Source: Flavipsychrobacter stenotrophus
GTDB lineage: Bacteria; Bacteroidota; Bacteroidia; Chitinophagales; Chitinophagaceae
Assembly (NCBI GenBank): GCA_945902755.1
Contig: CAMDNC010000006.1
Coordinates: 1-45,323 of the forward strand
Reading direction: 5' to 3'
Length of the DNA: 45,323 bases
Shown here: positions 33,615-42,542 of the stretch, in pieces
How the letters are laid out: the number at the start of each line of letters is the position of its first letter
How positions within the stretch are numbered: position 1 is the first letter of the stretch
The notes under the pieces: generated by a model
Told to the model about the DNA's origin: nothing
What the model saw: only the letters and a program-made list of their open reading frames with translations
Database searches by the model: none
Made by a program: the position numbers and the translations under genes

Positions 33615-34652
33615 TCACTGCTTGTAACCTAAGTCGTCGATCAACGACTTTGGCAATTCTGGTAACATATGTCTGGGAAGTAAAAATGATGTTAGCTCAG
33701 CAAGCTCTTTAAAAATATAATGACTATCTGCAGCACCTCTCAAATACTCAGCGCCAGTGCTACCGCCGGTACCTACTCTCTTTCCGATAGTGCGTTGTAC
33801 CATGTGTATATGCCTGTGACGCCACATAGATAGTTGCTCATCTACTTCTAACAAAATAGTTAGTAATTCGTACGGCAATTGCAATAAAGGTTGATCGCGA
33901 TACAGCATAATAAACATTGCATTTCTGGAAGCTTCTGCACAAAATGACCTGCCAACTGGGTAATCAGTTGTATTGATGAATATACTATCAAACACCATTA
34001 AATTTTGCTTTTCAGCCTCCGATAACCCATCTGTGTAAGCATCTCTGTATTTAGTCCAAAATGCAGATTTATTATTATCATCACCCCAGTATTCTTTGTT
34101 GTTTACGAACGGCATTCTAGCCAGCCACTTATCAATAAGCACCAACAAAGAAAGTTCATGTTCGGCTTGTTTCACTCTATCTACATCTGATGGCGTAAGT
34201 TGCGATAAATAGTAAGCTTTACCATGTCTTTGCTCATAATGAAGACCAAGTGTAGCTTCTATCATTTTGAATTGTATACTCTGAAAACCAGATGCTGGCC
34301 TTAGTAGATCGCGGAAGTCAAGAAAATCGAGAGGAGTCATTGTTTCCAATACCCCCATTTGCATAACTGCCACCTCCAATATTTTGCACACTCTCTTTAA
34401 CCTGTGCACACTGTTGTATATATCTGGTGTGTTGTGATGAATGTTAGATTGATTAAAGATTTTTCTAACGATCTCCAACTCATGCAATATCTGCTTAAAC
34501 CACAACTCATAAGCCTGATGAATAACGATAAACAACATTTCATCATCAGCTTTTATACCCTCTTTTTCACTTTCAGGTTGCTGTGCATTCAATATTTTGT
34601 CTAGTTGCAAATATTCGCTGTAATAGACAGGTTTACGTTCTTTCTTTTCCAT
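33615..34652 (-). CDS. Tryptophan 2,3-dioxygenase
   Basis: The 345-residue all-helical haem enzyme opens the indole ring of tryptophan to N-formylkynurenine. The distal histidine is His45 in FIVIHQAYELWFKQILHELE. The haem-ligand region WRHRHIHMVQRTIG carries His281, and the substrate-binding loop is GTGGSTGAEYLRG. Family members in Bacteroidota have similar length. No other kynurenine-pathway gene (formamidase, kynureninase) is adjacent. It is a single-gene unit with its own hairpin. Confidence 0.9.
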   Translation of the reverse strand: MEKKERKPVYYSEYLQLDKILNAQQPESEKEGIKADDEMLFIVIHQAYELWFKQILHELEIVRKIFNQSNIHHNTPDIYNSVHRLKRVCKILEVAVMQMGVLETMTPLDFLDFRDLLRPASGFQSIQFKMIEATLGLHYEQRHGKAYYLSQLTPSDVDRVKQAEHELSLLVLIDKWLARMPFVNNKEYWGDDNNKSAFWTKYRDAYTDGLSEAEKQNLMVFDSIFINTTDYPVGRSFCAEASRNAMFIMLYRDQPLLQLPYELLTILLEVDEQLSMWRHRHIHMVQRTIGKRVGTGGSTGAEYLRGAADSHYIFKELAELTSFLLPRHMLPELPKSLIDDLGYKQ

Positions 34653-34732
34653 GGAGCTAAAATACTAATTGACGAACGAATGGTGTATGATTGTTGTCAT
34701 ATTTATGAAATCAAACCATGTTATAAGGGGTA

Positions 34733-35152
34733 TTATTCTGAAATTTTTCTGTTCAAAACGTGTACTATCAATTTGATAGACTCTTTAGTAAGTGGTTTGA
34801 TAAGGTAATACTCCACATATTTATTTTCCTGAGCTTTTTTCATATCAAGGCTGTCTATAGAAGAAGAAAGAATATATATTTTCACCCTTTTTTTCACAAT
34901 TTCTAATTGACGATCAAATTTTTCTAGAAAATCCCACGCATTCATTACCGGCATCATAATATCTAACAACAAAATAGCATATTCATCTGATTTTGGGTCA
35001 CTAAACTTGTCAGACACATACTCTAATCCTTTTACAGGATCTGTAAAATCTACTATATTTGAATCTGGATATGTTTTTTCCAAAATAGTTTTGCATAACT
35101 TATTATTCAGTTTATCATCGTCAATGATGATAAAATTATTTAAATAACTCAT
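34733..35152 (-). CDS. Stand-alone receiver-domain response regulator
   Basis: The 139-residue protein is only a receiver domain: acidic pocket Asp11-Asp13 (IIIDDDKL), phospho-acceptor Asp64 in LLLDIMMP, a Ser/Thr (ILSSSID) and the Lys of YLIKPLTKE. It lacks an output domain, so it works by protein-protein contact or as a phosphorelay shuttle. No kinase is adjacent. It lies 80 bp upstream of the dioxygenase gene. Confidence 0.88.
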   Translation of the reverse strand: MSYLNNFIIIDDDKLNNKLCKTILEKTYPDSNIVDFTDPVKGLEYVSDKFSDPKSDEYAILLLDIMMPVMNAWDFLEKFDRQLEIVKKRVKIYILSSSIDSLDMKKAQENKYVEYYLIKPLTKESIKLIVHVLNRKISE

Positions 35153-35359
35153 ATTTAAAAGGGATTAAAATATAACTAACTGATTATCAGTGGCTATATT
35201 ACAGCATAATTTTGAGAACACGATTTTTTATTTTGTTATCGTTTCGCAAAAATACTTTTAAATACTGTAATAGTGGCAACACAATAAAAATTACCTTAAT
35301 GCAATTACATAAAATGTGAGGAGTCACACAAACATTTTGACAATTTCAATTTACCCGTA

Positions 35360-36796
35360 CTATTCGGAAAATCTATAACACCCTATGTCGTTACTTCCAG
35401 AACGATTAATGCCACTAAGGTCGATACTAGGGGTAAAAATTGAATTACCATTTCCTATCGCTGGAGATAAAGAACGAAGGCGAAAATCGCCTTTTTGTGT
35501 GTCTTTAAATAGTGGATCTTGATTAAAGTGACAGTTGGTGAAAGTAACAAAAGACTCTCTTACTGTCCCCATTCGCAACAAGCAATGATCTAGATGAAGG
35601 CTAGCTGCTGCTTCTGGTACAGCACTACATACAATTTCGCTATCTAAGCTACCATAAACTATACAATTACGAAGTGTGGCCTGTAAGTCACCATAAAAAA
35701 TTGTGTTTTGGTCAGGTCTATAGTAATTTAGAATAGCTACTGTACCCTGTGTAGTATGGCTAAGTGCAGTACCCCCATAATTAGCAAATGTACAATTAGT
35801 AAAAGTGTCTTTGCCTCCCTGAATGATTGCCAACGCATAACCACCTGTGGTATGAAAAAGAGAATTTGTAGCAGAAATAGTGCCCTTTCGGCTATAAATA
35901 CCACTACCTATTGAATTTTTGACTATACAATTCTCCATTCGTAATTGAGGTTTAGAACCAGTAGCATTGGAGTCAATATCTACCCAAATAGCGGCTGGGT
36001 TTCCTAAAGCGCCATTCCCACCATTTTCTATGCGGGTATACTTTAGTACACTACCATTGCTAAATGAGTGAAAATAAAGCCCCCCCCATTCTCCAGGATA
36101 TCCTTCATAACCAAAATAGCGGCGGTCAAGACGATCTCCTTGAAAGATGATACTATCTTCAACGGTTCCATTCGCGATTAATTTACCGAAAACAACAAGT
36201 CCAGAGTTCTGATGCATATAAATACGACAACCTGCATTAATGGTAAGAGTAGCTCCTGGCGCAACACCAGCACTGTTAATTATTACATACGGTAGTGTAG
36301 TATCCCAAACAGTGCTAGTAGTAATTAAACTGTCTCGTAAATACCTTGCATTTTGGCCATAAGCCGTAAACGGCAAGAAAAATTCTTTCCCATTGAGTGT
36401 AGCAACAAGTGAGTCAGTAACAATAAACGGAATTAGTTCATTTGTTGGGTCAATGGTTACTGTTGCAAAAACGTAAATACTATCTCTCGGAGCTATTCTA
36501 ATATTTGAAACAGTATTTCCAGAAAAGCCATCTACGTTTAGTCGAAAGAAAGAATTGGAATTTAACATGCGCACAGAACTTAACACAACTTCCTGATTAT
36601 TAGGATTATATATGAGGACACCTGTAGTAAAACTTCCAGCAGCGGTAAATACTGTGTCGAATGATAAAGTGTCATCAGAAAAACGAAGCTCGCCACCAAC
36701 AGACAATATTCGTCTTTCCTTTTGGCAAGAAGTATTCATAAGAAATATGAAACTAATGGCAAGCAACAATAGAATAAAATAGGCTTTGAAACGCAT
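35360..36796 (-). CDS. Secreted lipoprotein with right-handed parallel beta-helix
   Basis: The 478-residue product begins at ATG 36796 with a lipoprotein signal (MRFKAYFILLLLAISFIF) and a TSC lipobox with Cys24. The N-terminal Ig-like segment (DTLSFDTVFTAAGSFTTGVLIYNP) precedes a beta-helix of repeating right-handed strands: WDTTLPYVIINSAGVAPGATLTI, GSGIYSRKGTISATNSLFHTTGGYALAI and FTNCTFANYGGTALSHT. It ends in a DUF-like loop (DLSGINRSGSNDIGCYRF). Such proteins bind or cleave surface glycans; catalytic residues cannot be judged. The longer frame from 36814 would start before the signal. Confidence 0.82.
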   Translation of the reverse strand: MRFKAYFILLLLAISFIFLMNTSCQKERRILSVGGELRFSDDTLSFDTVFTAAGSFTTGVLIYNPNNQEVVLSSVRMLNSNSFFRLNVDGFSGNTVSNIRIAPRDSIYVFATVTIDPTNELIPFIVTDSLVATLNGKEFFLPFTAYGQNARYLRDSLITTSTVWDTTLPYVIINSAGVAPGATLTINAGCRIYMHQNSGLVVFGKLIANGTVEDSIIFQGDRLDRRYFGYEGYPGEWGGLYFHSFSNGSVLKYTRIENGGNGALGNPAAIWVDIDSNATGSKPQLRMENCIVKNSIGSGIYSRKGTISATNSLFHTTGGYALAIIQGGKDTFTNCTFANYGGTALSHTTQGTVAILNYYRPDQNTIFYGDLQATLRNCIVYGSLDSEIVCSAVPEAAASLHLDHCLLRMGTVRESFVTFTNCHFNQDPLFKDTQKGDFRLRSLSPAIGNGNSIFTPSIDLSGINRSGSNDIGCYRFSE

Positions 36797-36864
36797 AATT
36801 GTAAAAATAAGCAAAATACATAGCTATGATGTAAATTGTATTGCTATAACAATATAAAACGCAA

Positions 36865-36895
36865 ACAGCGGCTGCATATTGTATGCAACCGCTGT
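36865..36895 (-). terminator. GC-rich hairpin terminator of the aldolase gene
   Basis: ACAGCGGCTGCAT (36865-36877) pairs with ATGCAACCGCTGT (36883-36895), with one mismatch and a 5-nt loop. It begins 22 bp past the aldolase stop. Confidence 0.75.
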
Positions 36896-36917
36896 AGAAA
36901 ATAATTATGTTAAAGAA

Positions 36918-37976
36918 TTAAGCTATCGTCACTGAATTATCAAGATAGACGTCTTGAATTGTGTTTAAAAGCTGAACACCTTCGGTCATTGGTTTCTGGA
37001 ATGCTTTACGGCCACTGATGAGTCCCATACCACCTGCACGTTTGTTCACTACGGCGGTCATTACTGCCTCTGCCATATCTGTTGCCCCCTTAGATTCGCC
37101 GCCAGAATTGATAAGACCTACACGGCCCATATAACAATTTGCAACCTGATAGCGAGCGAGGTCGATAGGATGATCGGTAGTAAGGTTGTCATATACTAAT
37201 TTACTTGTTTTACCAAAGTTAATCGCATTGTAACCACCATTGTTGGTAGGAAGTTTCTGCTTAATGATATCCGCTTGTATTGTGACACCAAGGTGATTAG
37301 CTTGTCCGGTAAGGTCAGCAGCTGTATGGTAATCAACACCATCTTTTTTGAAACTGCCATTGCGAAGATAACACCACAATACTGTAGCCATACCTAGCTC
37401 GTGCGCATATTCAAACGCCTTTGCTACTTCTACTATCTGACGAGCGCTTTCATCGCTACCAAAATAAATGGTAGCACCAACCGCTACGGCACCCATGTTC
37501 CAAGCATCTTTTATAGTACCAAACATGATTTGGTCAAACTTGTTAGGGTATGAAATAAATTCATTGTGATTAACCTTAACGATGAAGGGTATTTTATGAG
37601 CATATTTACGCGCTACAGAACCTAAAACACCATAAGTAGAGGCTACTGCATTGCAACCACCCTCTATAGCTAACTTGACGATATTTTCTGGGTCAAAATA
37701 AATTGGATTTGGTGCAAAAGAAGCACCACCACTATGCTCAATACCCTGGTCTACGGGTAAGATAGATACATAACCGCTGCCTGAAAGGCGACCATTGTTC
37801 ATCAACGTGCCTATGCTACGTAGGGTTTGAACGTTGCGGTTAGACTGTGTCCAAACATCATCCAAATGAGATGGAGAAGGCAGGTGAATAGAAGATTTGC
37901 TGATGGTGGTGCAGGTGTGACCAAGGTAATACTCGGCTTTGTCACCTAAAAGTTCGTGAATTTTGTTTGCTGACAT
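36918..37976 (-). CDS. Class I fructose-bisphosphate aldolase
   Basis: The 352-residue TIM-barrel enzyme (FbaB/DhnA-type) cleaves fructose 1,6-bisphosphate through a Schiff base. Characteristic stretches are [15 protein letters not shown] (about 68-82), [42 protein letters not shown], the Schiff-base candidate Lys in [12 protein letters not shown] and the phosphate-binding [10 protein letters not shown]. It is not related to the class II zinc enzyme. It is transcribed alone from the box at 38006-38013 to the hairpin at 36865-36895. It is a glycolytic or gluconeogenic housekeeping gene. Confidence 0.93.
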   Translation of the reverse strand: MSANKIHELLGDKAEYYLGHTCTTISKSSIHLPSPSHLDDVWTQSNRNVQTLRSIGTLMNNGRLSGSGYVSILPVDQGIEHSGGASFAPNPIYFDPENIVKLAIEGGCNAVASTYGVLGSVARKYAHKIPFIVKVNHNEFISYPNKFDQIMFGTIKDAWNMGAVAVGATIYFGSDESARQIVEVAKAFEYAHELGMATVLWCYLRNGSFKKDGVDYHTAADLTGQANHLGVTIQADIIKQKLPTNNGGYNAINFGKTSKLVYDNLTTDHPIDLARYQVANCYMGRVGLINSGGESKGATDMAEAVMTAVVNKRAGGMGLISGRKAFQKPMTEGVQLLNTIQDVYLDNSVTIA

Positions 37977-38005
37977 ATTTGAGGTAAGTTTTTTGAACCT
38001 AGCTA

Positions 38006-38013
38006 CAAAGGTA
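38006..38013 (-). promoter_or_regulatory. TAnnTTTG -7 box of the aldolase gene
   Basis: CAAAGGTA reads TACCTTTG on the minus strand, 29 bp from the ATG. A perfect 12-bp palindrome TATATCGATATA (38141-38152) lies farther off, near the divergent kinase gene. Confidence 0.5.
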
Positions 38014-38195
38014 TTTCAAAAAACTAAAAAAGCTAAATTTGAATAATAAAATGTAATAAGGAAGGCAAGATTATAATACATAAAACGCAGTAGCGAGAGT
38101 AATAAGTGCATTGTTAAATTACTTTTTGCTATCGTGAAAATATATCGATATAGTCAACTGTATATGAGCGTAATTTCCAGTATTTTTGACCATAA

Positions 38196-39251
38196 TTGCG
38201 CACTCTACGAAAAAACATACATTGGATTATAACTTTGCTGATGCTTTTGGTGTTGGCGAAGCACTTTTTTATTGTATACTATATTTTCCAATTCAGTTGG
38301 GAAATCGCATTTCAAGATGCACTCATTAGCACATTAATACTTACTGGATCATTGTGGGGAATAATATTACTCATCAAGGCTTACCCTACTACAGCAGCTA
38401 TTACATTGTATGCGTTGTTTGCCTCATTATTTGTTACAGCGGCTACTGTGCCAGTACAGTATGAACTTATTAAGTGGTGGCTGAACGAACCTGAAAACGA
38501 CAACTATGTTAGATGGCTGGGGTTAAGTCTGCCTGTAAGATTCCTTATAGTTTGGATTTTCAATATATGGGTTGCTACAATTAGCTCCTTTAGAAAAAAC
38601 ATGGCAGCTCTAGATAGCAGATTTCAACAACAAACTGATGCTTCTATACTACTAAAAGAGGCAGAACTGTTCAAACTTAGGCAGCAATTACAGCCACACT
38701 TTCTATATAACAGTCTGAATTCAATTAGTGCACTGATAATGATATCTCCCGATAAAGCTCAGGATATGGTAGGAAAGTTATCAGATTTCTTGCGCAGCTC
38801 AGTAAAGCGAGAATCTAATGATACTTTACCTATTGCGGAAGAATTGGTGTATATAGAGTCTTATCTAGGCATAGAATCTGTGCGGTTTGGAGATAGATTG
38901 TGTATAAGTTTTGTGCGTGAGTATACTGATGATGCCATGATACCTCCTTTCTTGCTACAGCCAGTATTAGAAAATGCCATTAAGTTTGGATTATATGGCA
39001 ACACAGGCAAGGTAGAAATAAAAGTACACATAGTACTTAGAAACGGAATGCTGGAGCTATCCATAACTAATCCTTATGACCCTGATATGCAGCCACCAAG
39101 AGGTACCGGCTTCGGGCTATCAGGTATTCAACGTCGGTTGTACTTACTTTATGGACGAACAGACCTTTTGGATACACGCAAGGAAGAAAAAATATTTATT
39201 ACTACTCTGAAAATACCACAACAACATGTTCAAGGTAATATTGATAGATGA
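38196..39251 (+). CDS. LytS-type membrane histidine kinase
   Basis: The 351-residue protein has four membrane helices (about 10-28, 43-60, 66-83, 112-130). The His_kinase domain follows, with His168 in LRQQLQPHFLYNSLNS. The ATPase has an N-box in PPFLLQPVLENAIKFG and the glycine motif GTGFGLSGIQRRL. The start is TTG at 38196; no ATG is in frame upstream before a stop. It overlaps the LytTR gene by 26 bp, the mark of a cognate pair. Unlike the kinase at 10058-13099, it has no periplasmic propeller. Confidence 0.9.
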   Translation: MRTLRKNIHWIITLLMLLVLAKHFFIVYYIFQFSWEIAFQDALISTLILTGSLWGIILLIKAYPTTAAITLYALFASLFVTAATVPVQYELIKWWLNEPENDNYVRWLGLSLPVRFLIVWIFNIWVATISSFRKNMAALDSRFQQQTDASILLKEAELFKLRQQLQPHFLYNSLNSISALIMISPDKAQDMVGKLSDFLRSSVKRESNDTLPIAEELVYIESYLGIESVRFGDRLCISFVREYTDDAMIPPFLLQPVLENAIKFGLYGNTGKVEIKVHIVLRNGMLELSITNPYDPDMQPPRGTGFGLSGIQRRLYLLYGRTDLLDTRKEEKIFITTLKIPQQHVQGNIDR

Positions 39252-39963
39252 TGAATCTCTTGCTAGACAGCTGATACGTTCTTACTTGCTATCGCACGGC
39301 AACCTAACTATAGTAGCTGAATGTGGTGATGGATTTGAAGGATTTAAGGCAATACAAGAGCACCAACCTGACTTAATTTTCTTAGACATACAAATGCCAA
39401 GATTAAATGGCTTTGAGATGCTAGAATTATTAGATACTCCGCCTGCGGTAATATTTACCACAGCATTTGATGAATATGCGTTGAAGGCATTTGAAACACA
39501 TGCCGTTGACTATTTACTAAAACCAGTAATAAGAGAAAGATTTGAGAAAGCAATTGACAAATGGATGTCAACAACAACTATTAAACAAACATCTGCTATT
39601 GCACCACTGCTAGAAAATAATATTTATGAAGGATATCAGCATCGTGTTGTAGTAAAAGATAATGGTCTTATTCGCATTATACCTGCTCAGGATATACATT
39701 ATATTGAAGCCGATGATGACTACGTTAGAATCGTTACAAAAGGCGGCCAATACCTAAAAAAAAGCACCCTGTCACATATTGAGCAAACGCTGGATCCACA
39801 GCAATTTGTTAGAGTTCATCGTTCGTACTTGATACCCGTAAACCAACTGATGCGAATAGAACCCTATGAAAAAGAAAGCCACATTGCACTGCTGCAATGT
39901 GGCGCTAAAGTTACTGTAAGCAAAACTGGTATGAGTAAACTAAAAAACCTTTTAGGTTGGTAA
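39226..39963 (+). CDS. LytTR-family response regulator
   Basis: The 245-residue protein has a receiver domain with acidic Asp8/Asp9 and phospho-acceptor Asp54 in LIFLDIQMP. It carries the TTAFDEYALKAFETHAVDYLLKP pattern of the family and a C-terminal LytTR domain (about 140-240: IHYIEADDDYVRIVT, FVRVHRSYLIPVNQLM). It is encoded in overlap with the kinase gene, and its stop is 4 bp from a convergent gene. Targets are unknown. Confidence 0.93.
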   Translation: MFKVILIDDESLARQLIRSYLLSHGNLTIVAECGDGFEGFKAIQEHQPDLIFLDIQMPRLNGFEMLELLDTPPAVIFTTAFDEYALKAFETHAVDYLLKPVIRERFEKAIDKWMSTTTIKQTSAIAPLLENNIYEGYQHRVVVKDNGLIRIIPAQDIHYIEADDDYVRIVTKGGQYLKKSTLSHIEQTLDPQQFVRVHRSYLIPVNQLMRIEPYEKESHIALLQCGAKVTVSKTGMSKLKNLLGW

Positions 39964-39967
39964 GCAA

Positions 39968-40348
39968 CTACCTGTTTTCCCCTAGTCGATCTGACCAATG
40001 AATTTCTGGTGTCTTTTTGTCTGGTTTATTGTCGAGAATATATCGTATCAACAAATACCCACCAATTGCAAAAAGCTCTATTGTAAGCACATGTAATGGA
40101 TTAGCATTGAGCACATCTACCAGTTGTTTGCTGACCTCTGCCCTGACTATAGGGTCTTGTGATGAAAGAGAATTGATATCTACCACATCCGAACAAAAAG
40201 CAAGCACTACTACTAAACAACCTATAAATAGTGCTGACAAAAACGAAACTACTGTGAGAAATCCCCACAGAATAGGATTTAAACCTTTTAGTTTTGCTCG
40301 CATACTATTGCGAAAGGTGAGGTATGTCAATAAAATAATTTCGAACAT
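39968..40348 (-). CDS. Small two-helix membrane protein, no family recognised
   Basis: The 126-residue protein has two hydrophobic helices (about 26-52, LNPILWGFLTVVSFLSALFIGCLVVVLAF, and about 88-105) and charged ends (RNSMRAKLKG; EIHWSDRLGENR). I recognise no family. Its ATG comes 1 nt after the stop of the DegT-fold gene, so the two are probably translationally coupled. It could be a membrane anchor or partner for that enzyme, which is an inference from spacing only. Confidence 0.7.
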   Translation of the reverse strand: MFEIILLTYLTFRNSMRAKLKGLNPILWGFLTVVSFLSALFIGCLVVVLAFCSDVVDINSLSSQDPIVRAEVSKQLVDVLNANPLHVLTIELFAIGGYLLIRYILDNKPDKKTPEIHWSDRLGENR

Positions 40349-40349
40349 T

Positions 40350-41555
40350 CTATATATTTTTCATGAAGACAGTTATGCTTTCCATAACATGGGCAATTTG
40401 CTGTTCGCTAAGACCATGATGACAAGCCAGCAACATTCCACCACGCATTACTTTATCTGACTCTGGATATCCACCCGGAGCTGCTTTGTGTGCTACATTT
40501 TTAAATCCTGGCTGTCGTAAGATGTTTCCGGTAAAAACAGTGCGGGTTTGAATATTGCGTTTTTCAAGGAAAATCTGTAAGTCACGACGAATAAATGGTG
40601 CAGATTCACGAATAGTAGATGAATAGGCCAACCAACCGGTACGTGAATTAGGTAGTTGTTTTGGAAGAATAAAAAACTCTTCATATTGTGCGAAAAACTC
40701 ACGCATACGCAAATAATTTGCAGTACGTGTATCTATATTGCTTTTCAACTTATTGAGTTGCACAACTCCAAATGCAGCACCCATTTCAGAGGGTTCAATG
40801 TTATAACCAGGCTCCTCAAAAACAAATTTCGCATCGTATGGTATACCATCTACTTCTACATTAAATCTGTTTTCAATTTTTTCAGATTCTACAAATAAAG
40901 AAGAGCTGCGACCCCAACTACGCAATAGACGCCCGCGGTCATAATATGCATCTGAGTTAACACAGAGCATACCACCATTACCAGCACAATTGATTATATG
41001 AGAACCATAGAAACTAGTAGTGCTCATATCTGTAAACCTACCTGAAGATAAGCCATCTATTTCGGCCCCTAAAGTATCTGCTGAGTCTTCCAAAACAAAG
41101 AGGTTATGCTTATCCGCAATTTCTCTGAGATGTTTCCAATCAGGCAAGTTGCCCATAAGATTAGGAATGATCATTGCCTTTGTTTTTGGCGTTATCATTT
41201 CCTCTACTTTATTGGCATCTATATTGTAAGTACCTTCTTCTACGTCCACAAAAGCTGGTATCCATCCTTTTTTGACGATTGGAGCCACCGTTGTTGAAAA
41301 TGTAAGTGCTGGTGTTATTATTTCAGTTCCAGCTTCATAGTCCATCAGGTCGGCGGCTAAGTAAAGAGCAGATGAACCACTATTTACCATTATGCCATAT
41401 TTTTTGTTATACAATGCAGCGATGCGCTCTTCCATTTCGCGCACGTTTTTGCTCATCTGTGTGGAGGTGCGCAGTACTTTTACAACCGCCTCTATCTCTT
41501 CTTCCCCGTGTACTGTCTTGCCATAAGGCACATGAATGTAGTCTGTCTGTAGCAT
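40350..41555 (-). CDS. DegT/DnrJ/EryC1-fold sugar dehydratase-like enzyme lacking the PLP lysine
   Basis: From ATG 41555 the product has 401 residues (the TTG at 41567 is a weaker start). It has the fold-type I aminotransferase layout: VNSGSSALYLAADLMD, EIITPALTFSTTVAPIVKKGWIPAFVDVEEGTYNID and LEDSADTLGAEIDGL with cofactor Asp157. Where sugar aminotransferases have the Schiff-base Lys, it reads STTSFYGSHIINC with His186. That is the state known in ColD and RfbH/E1, PLP/PMP-dependent 3-dehydratases. The C-terminal TRTVFTGNILRQPGF resembles RfbH. It lacks the CxC cluster that binds the 2Fe-2S centre of E1, having only Cys190 and Cys198. It likely acts on a nucleotide-linked 4-keto sugar, but no sugar genes flank it. 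Confidence 0.85.
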   Translation of the reverse strand: MLQTDYIHVPYGKTVHGEEEIEAVVKVLRTSTQMSKNVREMEERIAALYNKKYGIMVNSGSSALYLAADLMDYEAGTEIITPALTFSTTVAPIVKKGWIPAFVDVEEGTYNIDANKVEEMITPKTKAMIIPNLMGNLPDWKHLREIADKHNLFVLEDSADTLGAEIDGLSSGRFTDMSTTSFYGSHIINCAGNGGMLCVNSDAYYDRGRLLRSWGRSSSLFVESEKIENRFNVEVDGIPYDAKFVFEEPGYNIEPSEMGAAFGVVQLNKLKSNIDTRTANYLRMREFFAQYEEFFILPKQLPNSRTGWLAYSSTIRESAPFIRRDLQIFLEKRNIQTRTVFTGNILRQPGFKNVAHKAAPGGYPESDKVMRGGMLLACHHGLSEQQIAHVMESITVFMKNI

Positions 41556-41667
41556 CTGTTTTAGCAAAAGTTAGAATGCGAATGTAACGATAAGCATGGA
41601 ATAATTAAAGTTAAAAAAGGCAAGAAATACTATTTATTTGGTTTTGTAGCTTTCTGCGAACCGTCCT

Positions 41668-41707
41668 AAACTTAGAATGGCTGCATAAATGCAGCCATTC
41701 TAAGTTT
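41668..41707 (-). terminator. Perfect 18-bp hairpin terminator
   Basis: AAACTTAGAATGGCTGCA (41668-41685) and TGCAGCCATTCTAAGTTT (41690-41707) are exact complements with a TAAA loop. It starts 16 bp past the stop of the LolA-like gene and would work on either strand. Confidence 0.85.
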
Positions 41708-41722
41708 AAACAAAAATAGTTA

Positions 41723-42448
41723 TTACTTTTTGGGCTCAGTAGGCTTGAATACTTCATCGCTAACGGGCTTGTTAATTTCTACTGTCTTGTACACAATATC
41801 TCCACCCATTTGTGGGTTATTTTCAGTCATTGGTATTACTATCCCTTCTGGTAATTTCTGAAAATTACTGAAGGTCATTGCTAATTCTTGTTCTTCGTCT
41901 TTGGCTTTTACTTTCACTTCAGACCTTACCAAATAATAATTGCTCACATCGAAGTATGCTGTTTGTTCGTTGCCATCTTTGTCACTTACTGCCACTTTAA
42001 AACAAGGAACACTATCCATGGTATCAGTCCCTAAGTATTTTGCTGAAGTTATCTCCGATTTGTCCGCAAGAAGTGAATGTTTGATATTCAATCTTCCCTG
42101 TGATTGTTTAATTTGTTCTTCTGGGATAGGTGTTACCTTATCCATTCCTGGTTGTATGGGCATATACATCCAACCTTCTTTAGCAGTAAGTATCACATAA
42201 CAATCCATACCCATCACTGAAAGGTCCATCCTCATACCTTTTTTATCTACTGTGGTTCGGCTGGTAGCTATTTCCATCCCTTGTATACTCATAGCACCAG
42301 TCTGCTTGAGTGATGTGATTTTGCTCCAGTTTTTTTCGCCACCTATTGCTTCGATGTGCTTGGTAATTATTTCATCGCCCGACTGAGCAAATGTTAGGTT
42401 AGCAGACAACATAGCAACTGCCAATAACGTTAATGAATATTTTTTCAT
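41723..42448 (-). CDS. Periplasmic LolA-like outer-membrane lipoprotein-sorting family protein
   Basis: The 241-residue protein has a signal peptide (MKKYSLTLLAVAMLSANLTFAQ). The opening DEIITKHIEAIGGEKNWSKITSLKQTGAMSIQGMEI is typical of the LolA/VioE-like fold family. A series of strands follows, with GWMYMPIQPGMDKVTPIPEEQIKQ in the middle. Proteins of this group are annotated 'outer membrane lipoprotein-sorting protein', but most Bacteroidota members are of unproven role. It is a single-gene unit ending at the hairpin 41668-41707. Confidence 0.78.
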   Translation of the reverse strand: MKKYSLTLLAVAMLSANLTFAQSGDEIITKHIEAIGGEKNWSKITSLKQTGAMSIQGMEIATSRTTVDKKGMRMDLSVMGMDCYVILTAKEGWMYMPIQPGMDKVTPIPEEQIKQSQGRLNIKHSLLADKSEITSAKYLGTDTMDSVPCFKVAVSDKDGNEQTAYFDVSNYYLVRSEVKVKAKDEEQELAMTFSNFQKLPEGIVIPMTENNPQMGGDIVYKTVEINKPVSDEVFKPTEPKK

Positions 42449-42542
42449 TTTTTAGATTTTGATAATAGTATGTAACAAATTTAAGGGAAATTATGTGATA
42501 TTAGCTCCAAAACTTGAGTATAAATTACCTCTTGGAAGCATA

